From Methylosinus sp. Ce-a6 (GTDB lineage Bacteria; Pseudomonadota; Alphaproteobacteria; Rhizobiales; Beijerinckiaceae), in assembly GCF_009811655.1 (NCBI RefSeq), contig NZ_BGJX01000010.1:51071-115070 (forward strand): a stretch of 64,000 nt of DNA, written 5' to 3'. Below the pieces are notes generated by a model, which worked only from the letters and a program-made list of their open reading frames with translations, searched no databases and had not been told where the DNA came from. The position numbers were made by a program, and so were the translations under genes. This document shows positions 53,816-61,783 of the stretch, piece after piece. Position 1 is the first letter of the stretch, and the number at the start of each line of letters is the position of its first letter.

Positions 53816-54424
53816 GTGAAGGGGTTAACACAGAGTGACTTCTGCGAGGCTTCCGAACCTTACGCATTGTTCGGCGAGTGGTTCGAGGAGGCCAGATCTC
53901 GCGAGCCCGACGTTCCCGAAGCGATGGCGCTCGCCACGGTCGACGAGCTCGGCCTGCCGGACGCCCGCATGGTGCTGATGAAGGATTGGGACGAATCCGG
54001 CTTCACCTTCTATACCAACGCCGAGAGCGCCAAGGGCCGCGAGCTCGCCGCCACGATGAAGGCGGCGGCGCTTTTCCACTGGAAATCGCTGCGCCGCCAA
54101 GTGCGGCTGCGCGGTCCCGTGGAGCTCGTGTCCGAGGCCGAGGCCGACGCCTATTTCGCGAGCCGCCCGCGCGACAGCCGCATCGGCGCCTGGGCGAGCC
54201 GCCAGTCGCAGCCGCTCGAGAGCCGTTTCGCGCTCGAGAAGGCGGTCGCCCTTCAGGTCGCGCGCTTCGGGCTCGGCGAGGTGCCGCGGCCGCCGCATTG
54301 GCGCGGCTATCGGATCATTCCCTCGGCAATCGAATTCTGGGCGGATCGGCCCTTTCGCCTGCATGATCGCGTGCAATTCACGCGCGAAGGCGCGGGCTGG
54401 ATGAAGGCGCGGCTCTATCCGTGA
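53816..54424 (+). CDS. pdxH: Pyridoxamine 5'-phosphate oxidase
   Basis: A 202-residue FMN enzyme making pyridoxal phosphate from PNP or PMP. Family motifs: [114 protein letters not shown] and the end [11 protein letters not shown] at 53816 has GAGG 8 bases upstream; no ATG fits. The stop overlaps an alternative GTG start of the next gene. Confidence 0.95.
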   Translation: MKGLTQSDFCEASEPYALFGEWFEEARSREPDVPEAMALATVDELGLPDARMVLMKDWDESGFTFYTNAESAKGRELAATMKAAALFHWKSLRRQVRLRGPVELVSEAEADAYFASRPRDSRIGAWASRQSQPLESRFALEKAVALQVARFGLGEVPRPPHWRGYRIIPSAIEFWADRPFRLHDRVQFTREGAGWMKARLYP

Positions 54425-54444
54425 CGAGAGAAAGCGGCGAAGCG

Positions 54445-55065
54445 ATGAGACGCTGGTCGGATGATGCAAGTATTCGGGCGAGCGAGCCTGAAGGCTCGCG
54501 ATCCAAAGCGCGCCCTGGACCGCGAGCCTTCAGGCTCGCCTTCCTTCTCGCGTTCTCATGCGCGATCGCTCAGCCGGCGCGCGCGCAGGACTTGTTCCAG
54601 AGCCTCTTCGGCTGGGGCCGGCAGCAATCGGCGCCGCGCGTGACCCAGCCGGCGCCGTCACAGGGCAAGACCAAGCCCAAGAAGAAGAGCGCCGCGAAAA
54701 CGCCGCCGGGAAAGCAGCCGCCGGCGCAGCCCGAGGCGCAGCAGCCCGCGGAAGGGCCGCCGCCGCCCTATGAGCCGCAATTGCTGCGGCTCTCCGAAAT
54801 TCTCGGCGCGCTCTCTTATCTGCGCGATCTCTGCGGCGCGGAGGACGGCGACGATTGGCGCGCCAAAATGAGCGCGCTGCTCGAGGCGGAAGCCAAGACA
54901 GGTCAACGGCGGCTGAAGCTCACGGGCGCGTTCAACCGCGGCTTTCGCGGCTATGAGACGACCTATCGTTCCTGCACGCCCAATGCGCGCACGGCGATCT
55001 CGCGCTATCTCGACGAGGGCGGCCGCATCGCGCATGAGATCGCCTATCGCTACGGGAATTCCTGA
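54445..55065 (+). CDS. Exported TIGR02301-family protein with a repeat inside its N-terminus
   Basis: A protein of about 206 residues. After a signal-type hydrophobic stretch (RAFRLAFLLAFSCAIAQPARAQ) comes a Lys/Pro/Gln-rich linker and the conserved part YEPQLLRLSEILGALSYLRDLCGAEDGDDWRAKMSALLEAEA ... RLKLTGAFNRGFRGYETTYRSCTPNARTAISRYLDEG, which matches the uncharacterised TIGR02301 family of alphaproteobacteria (two conserved Cys). The 5' end, about 54482-54540, is a palindromic repeat read in frame, which pushes the signal peptide to an unusual distance from the start. GTG at 54421 (overlapping the pdxH stop) is an alternative start. Function unknown. Confidence 0.78.
   Translation: MRRWSDDASIRASEPEGSRSKARPGPRAFRLAFLLAFSCAIAQPARAQDLFQSLFGWGRQQSAPRVTQPAPSQGKTKPKKKSAAKTPPGKQPPAQPEAQQPAEGPPPPYEPQLLRLSEILGALSYLRDLCGAEDGDDWRAKMSALLEAEAKTGQRRLKLTGAFNRGFRGYETTYRSCTPNARTAISRYLDEGGRIAHEIAYRYGNS
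54482..54540. repeat. Palindromic repeat F inside a coding sequence
   Basis: GCGAGCCTGAAGGCTCGCG ... CGCGAGCCTTCAGGCTCGC: two copies of a near-palindrome in inverted arrangement, 22 bases apart (ATCCAAAGCGCGCCCTGGAC). It is translated as part of the TIGR02301 protein's N-terminus, resembling palindromic elements that insert into reading frames. Confidence 0.75.
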
Positions 55066-55146
55066 CGCCGAAAGCGCGGATGGGCGTTAACCGTCCGGCA
55101 AGGACCCGTCTCGCGCGTTTTGCCGCGCTTCGTTACAGTGATCCGC

Positions 55147-55404
55147 ATGACGCGCCTTCTCCCTTTCGCATTGGACGACGCCGCAGGCTCCGAGCAGCGG
55201 CGCGTCGCGCTCGCTTATCTCGCCGAGGCTTTCGCGGAAGCCGCGCTCGCCGGGATAGAAGGCGATTCCTTCGCCCATGCGGCGCTCTCCGCGGCGCTGC
55301 ACGAGCTCGTCGCCACTTATGGCGAGGAGGAGGTCGCCGCCTTCGCGGAGCGTCTGCCGCGTCGCCTTCGCGACGGCGAATTCTCGAGCGGCCTGCGCCA
55401 TTGA
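55147..55404 (+). CDS. Small hypothetical protein
   Basis: An 85-residue acidic, alanine-rich helical protein (VALAYLAEAFAEAALAGIEGDSFAHAALSAALHELVATYGEEEVAAFAERLPRRL). Not recognised. No signal peptide. The ribosome-binding site is weak. It ends 22 bases before the next gene on the same strand, so the two are probably one unit. Real-gene status rests on GC-rich wobble usage and the compact arrangement. Confidence 0.6.
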   Translation: MTRLLPFALDDAAGSEQRRVALAYLAEAFAEAALAGIEGDSFAHAALSAALHELVATYGEEEVAAFAERLPRRLRDGEFSSGLRH

Positions 55405-55426
55405 GCGGGCTCCTCGAGGCGCGCGC

Positions 55427-55933
55427 GTGAAGAAGCCGACGAAGCCTGCGGTCGAATCCATCTCCGAGCCGATGCGCGATCTCGCGGCGCTGCCTGCGCC
55501 GGTGCGCGCGCTACGCGAGAAGATCCTCGCCGCCTGCGAGACCGGCGACATAGAGGCGCTGCGCATTCCGATCGACTGGAACGAGGTGCGTCCCTTGTTC
55601 GAGCGCGGCGCGCGGCGACCGGCGGGCGCCGATCCGATCGAGGTTTTGAAGTCGCTCTCCTTCGACCGCGCCGGACGCGAGATGCTCGTCCTGGCGCGCG
55701 CGGTTTTGACGCAGCCTTTTCTGCGCGTCGCGCGCGGGCCTTTCGAAGCCTATGAATGGCCGGCCTATGCGCGCCGTCCGACGCCGCCGGCGAATGAGGA
55801 AGAGGCGCGCGCGCTATGGGCCTGCGTGCGCTTTTTCGATCTCGTCTCGTCCAATGCGGACGGCCGTCCGAAGGTCATGCGGATCGGCGTCGGCGCGGAC
55901 GGCGTCTGGCACTATTTCTGGAACGCGGATTGA
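55427..55933 (+). CDS. Conserved-looking hypothetical protein
   Basis: A 168-residue soluble protein, GTG start with GAGG 7 bases upstream. Recognisable blocks are LPAPVRALREKILAACETGDIEALRIPIDWNEVRPLFERG, DPIEVLKSLSFDRAGREMLVLARAVLTQPFLRVARGPFEAYEWPAYA and MRIGVGADGVWHYFWNAD. Rich in Trp/Tyr at the C-terminal half, compatible with a globular fold such as uncharacterised alphaproteobacterial 'DUF' proteins. It may be periplasmic elsewhere but no signal peptide is evident from this start. Function unknown; convergent with gcrA. Confidence 0.72.
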   Translation: MKKPTKPAVESISEPMRDLAALPAPVRALREKILAACETGDIEALRIPIDWNEVRPLFERGARRPAGADPIEVLKSLSFDRAGREMLVLARAVLTQPFLRVARGPFEAYEWPAYARRPTPPANEEEARALWACVRFFDLVSSNADGRPKVMRIGVGADGVWHYFWNAD

Positions 55934-55950
55934 CGGGAAATACGCGCCGT

Positions 55951-56496
55951 TCAGGCAAGACGCGCGGCGGAGCGCAGCTGGTCGCGCGCGCGGCGACGAT
56001 CCTGCGCAGGCTGATAGGCGACCTGCGAATGATAGCCGCAATAGGGGCCGCCGCCGCCGCCCGGCGATTTCGCGCCGCAGAAGCGGAAATCCGCCGTTGT
56101 CGGATCGCCGATCGGCCAGCGGCACATCGCCTCTCTGAGCTCCATCAGCGTGACCCGCTCGGACAGGGGAATGACGACTTCCTCTTGCGGACGCGCGTCC
56201 GGCAGCAAGAGCGCGCGCGGCGCGAGGGCGAGCGCGACATTGCCGACGACGCTCGGACCATGTCCGTGATGCGCGCGCGGCGCCGCGGCCGCCGGCTGCG
56301 GGCGTTGCGGCTTGGCGACGCGCGGGCGCGCCGCAATGGGCGTCTTGGCGCGCTGCGCGAGGCCGAGACGATGGATTTTACCGATGACTGCGTTGCGCGT
56401 GATGCCGGCGCCGATCTCGGCCGCCACCTGACTGGCGCTGAGGCCGTCGTTCCAGAGCTTGCGCAGCATCTCGACGCGCTCGTCGGTCCAGGACAT
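55951..56496 (-). CDS. gcrA: Cell-cycle regulator GcrA
   Basis: A 181-residue GcrA, an RNA-polymerase sigma70-associated regulator of alphaproteobacterial cell cycle acting at GANTC sites methylated by CcrM. The N-terminal HTH is diagnostic (SWTDERVEMLRKLWNDGLSASQVAAEIGAGITRNAVIGKIHRLGLAQR); a Pro/Ala linker leads to the C-terminal sigma-binding part with the conserved REAMCRWPIGDP, DFRFCGA and GPYCGYHSQVAYQP (Cys-rich). Single gene, long 5' intergenic region. Confidence 0.96.
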   Translation of the reverse strand: MSWTDERVEMLRKLWNDGLSASQVAAEIGAGITRNAVIGKIHRLGLAQRAKTPIAARPRVAKPQRPQPAAAAPRAHHGHGPSVVGNVALALAPRALLLPDARPQEEVVIPLSERVTLMELREAMCRWPIGDPTTADFRFCGAKSPGGGGGPYCGYHSQVAYQPAQDRRRARDQLRSAARLA

Positions 56497-56918
56497 GAAG
56501 GTCCTCCTCGATTAAGCCGGCTTCAGCCGAGAGAATCGGCGAACGCTCGCGCAACCGGCGATGCCGGAGTCGACAAGACGCACACACACTCGATTGAAGG
56601 CGCCTCACGAGATGTCGTGGGCGATGACGCGAACGCTACTCTACCAGTTGAATCACGCGCAAGAGTCCCTGGCAAGCGAAACGGCGTTCCCCACAAGGTA
56701 ATGCTGTTCATTCTTCGCTGGTGTTGCGCCGAGGACTCACTATGGGCGTCGCGCGCATTGGAATTATAAGGGTCCGCGCGCATTGCGCCGCGCGTGAAGG
56801 TCTCGTTCGCGCGCGAGCGCTGCGGCCGCGGCCCTTTCGGCGCCGTCGTTTCGCCGCACTCCAGGCGCCTTCGGCCCTTCCGGAAACGGATTTGACCGAC
56901 GCGAGGGGAGGACCTAGA
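56497..56918. other. Long intergenic region between gcrA and argD
   Basis: No gene is supported here. On the minus strand TTCAACTGGTAGAGTA (56637-56652) resembles a tRNA D-arm but the rest does not fold as a tRNA. GAATTATAAGGGTCC (56761-56775) flanked by two CGCGCGCATTG direct repeats (56750-56760, 56776-56786) may be a promoter. GACTC (56733-56737) and GAATC (56650-56654, 56533-56537) are GANTC sites, relevant because gcrA responds to CcrM methylation. Confidence 0.45.
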
Positions 56919-56963
56919 ATGTTTCCACGTGAGAGATGCCGCCCCCGAAGGGCGGCACTTTGA
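56919..56963 (+). CDS. Putative Arg-rich leader peptide upstream of argD
   Basis: A 14-codon ORF, MFPRERCRPRRAAL, with five arginines (CGT, AGA, CGC, CGA, AGG, including the rare AGA and AGG). It is preceded by AGGGGAGGA, a near-ideal Shine-Dalgarno 7 bases before the ATG. Codons 7-13 overlap a perfect 8-base stem-loop. The layout resembles ribosome-mediated attenuation of an amino-acid operon, here argD-argF. Caution: TTGACC-17-TAGAAT (56892-56920) is a good sigma70 promoter that, if used, would put the ATG upstream of the transcript start. Confidence 0.45.
   Translation: MFPRERCRPRRAAL
56937..56957 (+). promoter_or_regulatory. Stem-loop in the argD leader, possible attenuator
   Basis: TGCCGCCC-CCGAA-GGGCGGCA, perfect 8-base stem, followed by CTTTGATTTTC (weak U-tract). 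It overlaps the leader ORF and lies 85 bases upstream of argD. A second, larger imperfect stem (CCCTCGCCG / CGGCGAGCAGGG) spans about 56972-57018 and could compete with it. Confidence 0.5.
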
Positions 56964-57041
56964 TTTTCAGACCCTCGCCGCGCGGTCCCGCGCCGTGCTG
57001 CGGCGCCGGCGAGCAGGGTCTCTCCGAAGGAGTCGCCAGAG

Positions 57042-58229
57042 GTGGTTTCGGCGCTGTTTCCGACTTATGCGCGGGCCGATCTCGCTTTCGAGCGGGGAGA
57101 GGGCGCTTGGCTCGCAGCCAGCGACGGCGAGCGCTATCTCGACTTCGGCGCCGGCGTCGCGGTCAATTCGCTCGGCCATGGCCATCCGCATCTCGTCGGC
57201 ACGCTGGCCGCCGCCGCGGCGAAGCCCTGGCACGTCTCCAATCTGTTCCAGATTCCGGAGGCCGAGCGCCTCGCCCGCCGCCTCGTCCAGGCGACTTTCG
57301 CCGATCTCGTCTTCTTCACCAATTCGGGCGCCGAGGCGGTCGAATGCGCGATCAAGACGGCGCGCAAATTCCACGCTGTGGAAGGAAGGCCCGAGCGCTA
57401 TCGGCTCGTCACTTTCGAGGGCGCCTTCCACGGCCGCACGCTGGCGACCATCGCGGCCGGCGGCAATCCCAAATATCTCGACGGCTTCGGGCCGCCGACC
57501 GACGGTTTCGACCAGGCGCCCTATGGCGATCTCGACGCCGTTCGCGCGCTGATCGGCCCGCAGACGGCCGGCGTGCTGCTGGAGCCGATCCAGGGCGAGG
57601 GCGGCGTGCGCGTGGCGCCGCCGCGGTTCTTGGCCGGCTTGCGCGAGCTCTGCGACGAGCATGGCCTGCTGCTCGTCGTCGACGAGGTGCAGACGGGCGT
57701 CGGCCGCACCGGGCGTTTCCTCGCCGTCGAACATTCGGGCGTGACGCCGGACATAGCCACGCTGGCGAAGGGCATAGGCGGGGGCTTTCCGCTCGGCGCC
57801 TGCCTCGCCACGGCCGAGGCCGGCAAGGGCATGACGGTCGGCGCGCATGGCTCCACCTATGGCGGCAATCCGCTCGCCACGGCGGTCGGCAACGCCGTGC
57901 TGGACGTCGTGCTGGAGCCGGGCTTCATCGAGCGCGTCGCCGGCCTCGGCGCGCTGTTCCGCCAGAAGCTCGCCGAGCTCGAGGATCGCCATTCCACGAT
58001 CATCGAGAGCGTGCGCGGCGAGGGCCTGATGTTCGGCCTGAAGACGCGCGTCTCCAACATGGATTTCGCCGCCGCGGCGCGTGAGGCGAGGCTCTTGACC
58101 ATTCCGGCGAGCGACAATGTCGTGCGCCTGCTGCCGCCGCTCATCGTCGGCGAGAGCGAGCTCGCCGAAGCGGCGCGGCGGCTCGGCGCCGCCTGCGTTG
58201 CGCTCGAGAGCGCGGGAGCCGCGCGATGA
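57042..58229 (+). CDS. argD: Acetylornithine/succinyldiaminopimelate aminotransferase
   Basis: A 395-residue class III PLP aminotransferase of arginine (and possibly lysine) synthesis. Markers: [68 protein letters not shown] and the PLP lysine in [14 protein letters not shown], then [13 protein letters not shown]. The GTG start has AAGGAG 9 bases upstream. Its last bases overlap argF (ATGA), so argD-argF is an operon. Confidence 0.95.
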   Translation: MVSALFPTYARADLAFERGEGAWLAASDGERYLDFGAGVAVNSLGHGHPHLVGTLAAAAAKPWHVSNLFQIPEAERLARRLVQATFADLVFFTNSGAEAVECAIKTARKFHAVEGRPERYRLVTFEGAFHGRTLATIAAGGNPKYLDGFGPPTDGFDQAPYGDLDAVRALIGPQTAGVLLEPIQGEGGVRVAPPRFLAGLRELCDEHGLLLVVDEVQTGVGRTGRFLAVEHSGVTPDIATLAKGIGGGFPLGACLATAEAGKGMTVGAHGSTYGGNPLATAVGNAVLDVVLEPGFIERVAGLGALFRQKLAELEDRHSTIIESVRGEGLMFGLKTRVSNMDFAAAAREARLLTIPASDNVVRLLPPLIVGESELAEAARRLGAACVALESAGAAR

Positions 58230-59176
58230 CCGCTCATGCGCCGCTGACGGGCGCCCGTCATTTCCTCGATATTTCCGAAGTTCCGGCCGCGGAGCTCCGG
58301 CGCATTCTCGATATCTCGGCCGCGATCAAGGGCAAGCGCGTGCGCGGCGCGCCGCCCGCCTTCCGGCCGCTCGCCGGCAAGTCGCTGGCGATGATCTTCG
58401 ACAAGCCCTCGACACGCACGCGCGTCTCCTTCGATCTCGCCATGCGCGAGCTCGGCGGCGAGACGATCATGCTGACGGGCCAGGAGATGCAGCTCGGCCG
58501 CGGCGAGACGATCGCCGACACGGCCCGCGTGCTGTCGCGCTTCGTCGACGCCATCGTCATTCGCATTCTCTCGCATGACGATCTCGCCGAGCTCGCGCGT
58601 TATTCGAGCGTGCCGGTGGTCAATGGGCTCACCAAGCTCTCGCATCCCTGCCAGGTGATGGCCGATGTGCTGACATTCGAGGAGCGTCTCGGCCCCATAG
58701 CGGGACGCACCGTCGCCTGGACTGGCGACGCCAATAATGTTCTGGCGAGCTGGGTCCATGCGGCGAAGCCTTTCGACTTCACCATCAATGTGGCGACGCC
58801 CAAGGAGCTCGCGCCTTCCGACGAGCTCGTCGCCTGGTCGCGCGCCAATGGCGTGCGGCTGAACTTGACCGCCGATCCTTACGAGGCGGTCGCCGGCGCG
58901 GATGCGGTGATCTCCGACTGCTGGGTGTCGATGGGCGACGAGCAGGAGGAGGCGCGCCGCCATGCGCTGCTCGCGCCCTTCCAAGTGAACGCCAAGCTGA
59001 TGCAAGCGGCGAACAAGGATGCGATCTTCATGCACTGCCTGCCGGCGCATCGCGGCGAGGAAGTGACGGACGAGGTCATAGACGGGCCGCGATCGGTCGT
59101 CTTCGACGAGGCGGAGAACCGGCTTCACGCGCAAAAGGGCGTGCTCGCCTGGGTGTTCGGAGTCGCGGCGCCATGA
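58226..59176 (+). CDS. argF: Ornithine carbamoyltransferase
   Basis: A 316-residue enzyme making citrulline from ornithine and carbamoyl phosphate. The carbamoyl-phosphate motif [11 protein letters not shown], the ornithine-side [19 protein letters not shown] and [14 protein letters not shown] are intact; [18 protein letters not shown] is the usual N-binding block. Coupled to argD by a 4-base overlap and followed by hslO after 16 bases, the typical alphaproteobacterial argD-argF-hslO order. Confidence 0.97.
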   Translation: MTAHAPLTGARHFLDISEVPAAELRRILDISAAIKGKRVRGAPPAFRPLAGKSLAMIFDKPSTRTRVSFDLAMRELGGETIMLTGQEMQLGRGETIADTARVLSRFVDAIVIRILSHDDLAELARYSSVPVVNGLTKLSHPCQVMADVLTFEERLGPIAGRTVAWTGDANNVLASWVHAAKPFDFTINVATPKELAPSDELVAWSRANGVRLNLTADPYEAVAGADAVISDCWVSMGDEQEEARRHALLAPFQVNAKLMQAANKDAIFMHCLPAHRGEEVTDEVIDGPRSVVFDEAENRLHAQKGVLAWVFGVAAP

Positions 59177-59192
59177 ACGCACAGGCGAGCAA

Positions 59193-60158
59193 ATGACCAG
59201 GCGGGCGGAGGAGGCCATCGCCCGGCCGGCGTCGCCCTTCGCCGAGGACGACAGCCTGCTCCCCTTCGCCGTCGAGCCGCTCGATTTGCGCGGGCGTCTG
59301 GCGCGGCTCGGGCCATCCGTGAACTCCATCCTCACCCATTACGACTATCCGCCCGCCGTCGCGCGCCTGCTCGGCGAGGCGGCGGCGCTGACGACGCTGC
59401 TCGGCTCGCTCATCGAGTCGCATGGGCGTTTCCAATTGCAGACGCGCAGCGACGGGCCCGTCGATATGATCGTCGTCGATTTCGACGCGCCGGGTAAGCT
59501 GCGCGGCTTCGCGCGCTATGACGAGAGCCGCATCCTCGCGGGCATGGGTCCGGGCGCGCTCATCGGCTGCGGCCATCTGGCGCTGACCATGGAGCGCGAC
59601 CGCGACGCCGCGCGCTATCAGGGCGTGGTGGCGCTGGAAGGCGACGGCCTCGCCGAGGCGGCGCATCGCTATTTTCGCCAGTCCGAGCAGATTCCGAGCT
59701 ATGTGCGGCTCGCTGTCGCCGAGAGCGTGACGCCCGCCGGGCGAAGCTGGCGCGCGGGCGGGCTGCTGCTGCAATATCTGCCCGAGGCGCCGCTGCGTCC
59801 GCGCGATCTCGATCCCGGCGACGCGCCCGAAGGCGTCGTCCCGCTCGAGGGGGCGGAAGACGATGCTTGGGTCGAGGGCCTGTCGCTCGCGGCGACGACG
59901 CAGGATCACGAGCTCGTCGACCCCGGCCTCTCGGGCGAGCGGCTGCTCTATTCGCTGTTCCACGAGCGCGGCGTCACCGTCTATCCGACGCGGCCGATCA
60001 CGGAGGCTTGCCGCTGCTCGACGGAGCGCATCGTCAATCTATTGCGCAGCTTCACGCCGCAGGACCGCCGCGACATGATCGGCGACGATGGCCGCATCGG
60101 CGTGACCTGCGAATTCTGCCGCACGCTGCGCGCGTTCGATCCGGCCGATTTCGATTAG
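59193..60158 (+). CDS. hslO: Redox-regulated chaperone Hsp33
   Basis: A 321-residue Hsp33 family holdase activated by disulfide formation. The four redox zinc cysteines are present at the C-terminus as CRC in ITEACRCSTERI and CEFC in VTCEFCRTL. The N-terminal domain is typical (AVARLLGEAAALTTLLGSLIESHGRFQLQTRSDGPVDMIVVDF). Part of the argD-argF-hslO unit. Its stop codon abuts dispersed repeat A. Confidence 0.95.
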   Translation: MTRRAEEAIARPASPFAEDDSLLPFAVEPLDLRGRLARLGPSVNSILTHYDYPPAVARLLGEAAALTTLLGSLIESHGRFQLQTRSDGPVDMIVVDFDAPGKLRGFARYDESRILAGMGPGALIGCGHLALTMERDRDAARYQGVVALEGDGLAEAAHRYFRQSEQIPSYVRLAVAESVTPAGRSWRAGGLLLQYLPEAPLRPRDLDPGDAPEGVVPLEGAEDDAWVEGLSLAATTQDHELVDPGLSGERLLYSLFHERGVTVYPTRPITEACRCSTERIVNLLRSFTPQDRRDMIGDDGRIGVTCEFCRTLRAFDPADFD

Positions 60159-60220
60159 CATGTTCCCGAAAAGTGCGCAGCGGTTTTCGGAAAAGAACAT
60201 GCGAATTCAAATAGCTCTAG
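60157..60220. repeat. Dispersed repeat A, copy 2
   Basis: AGCATGTTCCCGAAAAGTGC ... GGTTTTCGGAAAAGAACATGCGAATTCAAAT; compare 24575-24640. It begins at the hslO stop codon and runs directly into repeat B, so two different repeat families are joined here at a shared TCTAGAGC junction. Confidence 0.85.
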
Positions 60221-60324
60221 AGCGTTTCCAGCCGAAGTGGACGCCGGTTCGGCGTCGGAAATGCGTCGAAAACAAAAACCTAGAGTCTTTTCGTGTTTCA
60301 ACGAAACATGGAAAGACTCTCGCG
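60218..60324. repeat. Dispersed repeat B, full copy
   Basis: TAGAGCGTTTCCAGCCGAAG ... GACGCCGGTTCGGCGTC ... CCTAGAGTCTTTTCGTGTTTC ... GAAAGACTCTCGCG; about 100 bases, nearly identical to 18587-18686. The CTAGAGTCTTT and AAAGACTCT segments can pair with each other. Confidence 0.87.
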
Positions 60325-60545
60325 CGGCGCCCGCCTCCCCTCGAGGGGGGAGGTCGAGCGCCGAGCGCGCTCGGGAGGGGGCGACCTCCCGAGACTGGGG
60401 AATTCGACCCCACCCGGACCGCCATAGGGCGTTCTGAAAGAATGCCCGTCGCAGGCGCCGGGCTATGGCGGTCTCCGACCCTCCCCCTGAAGGGGAGGGT
60501 GGGCGCCGCTACGAATTTTCGACCGTCGACGATCGGAGAAACGCC
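60325..60545. repeat. Repeat E-like GC palindromes upstream of the DUF1624 gene
   Basis: CCTCCCCTCGAGGGGGGAGG (60333-60352), CGAGCGCCGAGCGCGCTCGG, GGGGGCGACCTCCCGAGACTGGGG and CCCTCCCCCTGAAGGGGAGGG (60479-60499). These belong to the same family as 33808-33863. No gene; the DUF1624 promoter must lie within or after it. Confidence 0.6.
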
Positions 60546-61739
60546 ATGACGAAGACGATGGAGGAAATCCCGAACGTCCCGCGCGACGTCTCGCTGCCGG
60601 CGGGAGCGCGCCTTCTCTCCATCGATCGCCTGCGCGGGCTCGTCATCATCGTCATGGCGCTCGACCATGTGCGCGATTTCTTCGACGCCGACGCGCTGCG
60701 CTTCGATCCGACCGATCTCGACCACACCTATCCGGCGCTGTTCCTCACGCGTTTCGTCACCCATTTCTGCGCGCCGACCTTCACCTTTCTCGCCGGCGTC
60801 TCCGCTTTTCTGCATGGTCTCTCGCTCGAGGATCGCGGCCAGCGCTCGCGCTTTCTGTGGACGCGCGGGCTCTGGCTGATCCTGCTCGATATTTTCGTCG
60901 TCAGCCCGGTGTGGACGGTCGGCTCGGGCGCGATCGAGCTCGGGACTCTCTGGGCGATCGGCTGCGGCATGATCGCGCTGTCGGCGCTGCTCTATCTGCC
61001 GACGCGCGCGGTGCTGGCGGTCGGCGCGGCGATCCTTCTCCTGCATAATCTGCTCGACGGCGTTCACGCGGCGCAATTTGGCGCCTTCGCGCCCTTGTGG
61101 AACGTGCTGCATGAGAAAGGGCCGCTGCCCTTCGGCCTGCGTGGGCAGGTCTTTTACCCCGTGCTGCCCTGGATCGGCGTCATTGCGCTCGGCTATGGGC
61201 TCGGGCCGATCTTCCTCTCGCCGCCGGAGCGGCGGGCTCGCGCGCTGGTCTCGCTCGGCCTCGCCTTTCTCGCTTGTTTCGTGGCCTTGCGCGCCGCGGG
61301 CGTCTATGGCGACGCGCGGCTCTGGCGGACCTTCCCGGATGGCGCGCGGACGGCGCTGTCCTTCCTCGACATCACCAAATATCCGCCCTCGCTGCATTAT
61401 GCGCTGGTCACGCTCGGCGTCGGGCTCGTGCTGCTGCCGGCGCTGGAGCGGGCGGGCGGCGCCTTCGGGCGGGTCCTCGCCACATTCGGCCGCGCGCCGC
61501 TCTTCGCCTATGTGCTGCATCTCTACGCCATTCTGATCGCCGCCTTCCTCGTCGCCCTCGCCAAGGGCGTCGATCTGAAGGGCCTCGAGGCCGGGGGCCC
61601 GCCGCCGGACAATTACGGGCTCGGCCTCGCCGGCGCCTATGTCATGTGGGTTCTGATCGTGGCGGCGATCTATCCGGCCTGCGCCTGGTTCGCCGGCGTC
61701 AAGCGGCGGCGGCGCGACTGGTGGCTGAGCTATTTGTGA
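60546..61739 (+). CDS. DUF1624 / heparan-alpha-glucosaminide N-acetyltransferase-like membrane protein
   Basis: A 397-residue inner-membrane protein with about ten hydrophobic segments. The N-terminal motif RLLSIDRLRGLVIIVMALDHVRDFF and THFCAPTFTFLAGVSAFLHG are the acyltransferase/HGSNAT (YeiB-like, DUF1624) signature with a conserved His in the first helix. GRAPLFAYVLHLYAILIAAF resembles the acyltransferase_3 end. It probably transfers an acyl group to a sugar or envelope component across the membrane; substrate unknown. ATG at 60546 has GGAG upstream. Confidence 0.88.
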   Translation: MTKTMEEIPNVPRDVSLPAGARLLSIDRLRGLVIIVMALDHVRDFFDADALRFDPTDLDHTYPALFLTRFVTHFCAPTFTFLAGVSAFLHGLSLEDRGQRSRFLWTRGLWLILLDIFVVSPVWTVGSGAIELGTLWAIGCGMIALSALLYLPTRAVLAVGAAILLLHNLLDGVHAAQFGAFAPLWNVLHEKGPLPFGLRGQVFYPVLPWIGVIALGYGLGPIFLSPPERRARALVSLGLAFLACFVALRAAGVYGDARLWRTFPDGARTALSFLDITKYPPSLHYALVTLGVGLVLLPALERAGGAFGRVLATFGRAPLFAYVLHLYAILIAAFLVALAKGVDLKGLEAGGPPPDNYGLGLAGAYVMWVLIVAAIYPACAWFAGVKRRRRDWWLSYL

Positions 61740-61744
61740 GAATG

Positions 61745-61775
61745 GGCGGACGACGGCGCCGGGCCGTCGTCCGCC
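61745..61775. terminator. Terminator between DUF1624 and glycerophosphodiesterase genes
   Basis: GGCGGACGACGG / CCGTCGTCCGCC, perfect 12-base stem with a 7-base loop, followed on the plus strand by GCTTTATCTC. It sits between two convergent genes and may serve both. Confidence 0.8.
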
Positions 61776-61783
61776 GCTTTATC

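Noticed and set aside
56580..56670. tRNA-like segment on the minus strand (TTCAACTGGTAGAGTA resembling a D-arm)
   Set aside because: No matching acceptor stem, anticodon stem or TTC-type T-loop could be folded around it. At most a decayed tRNA fragment.
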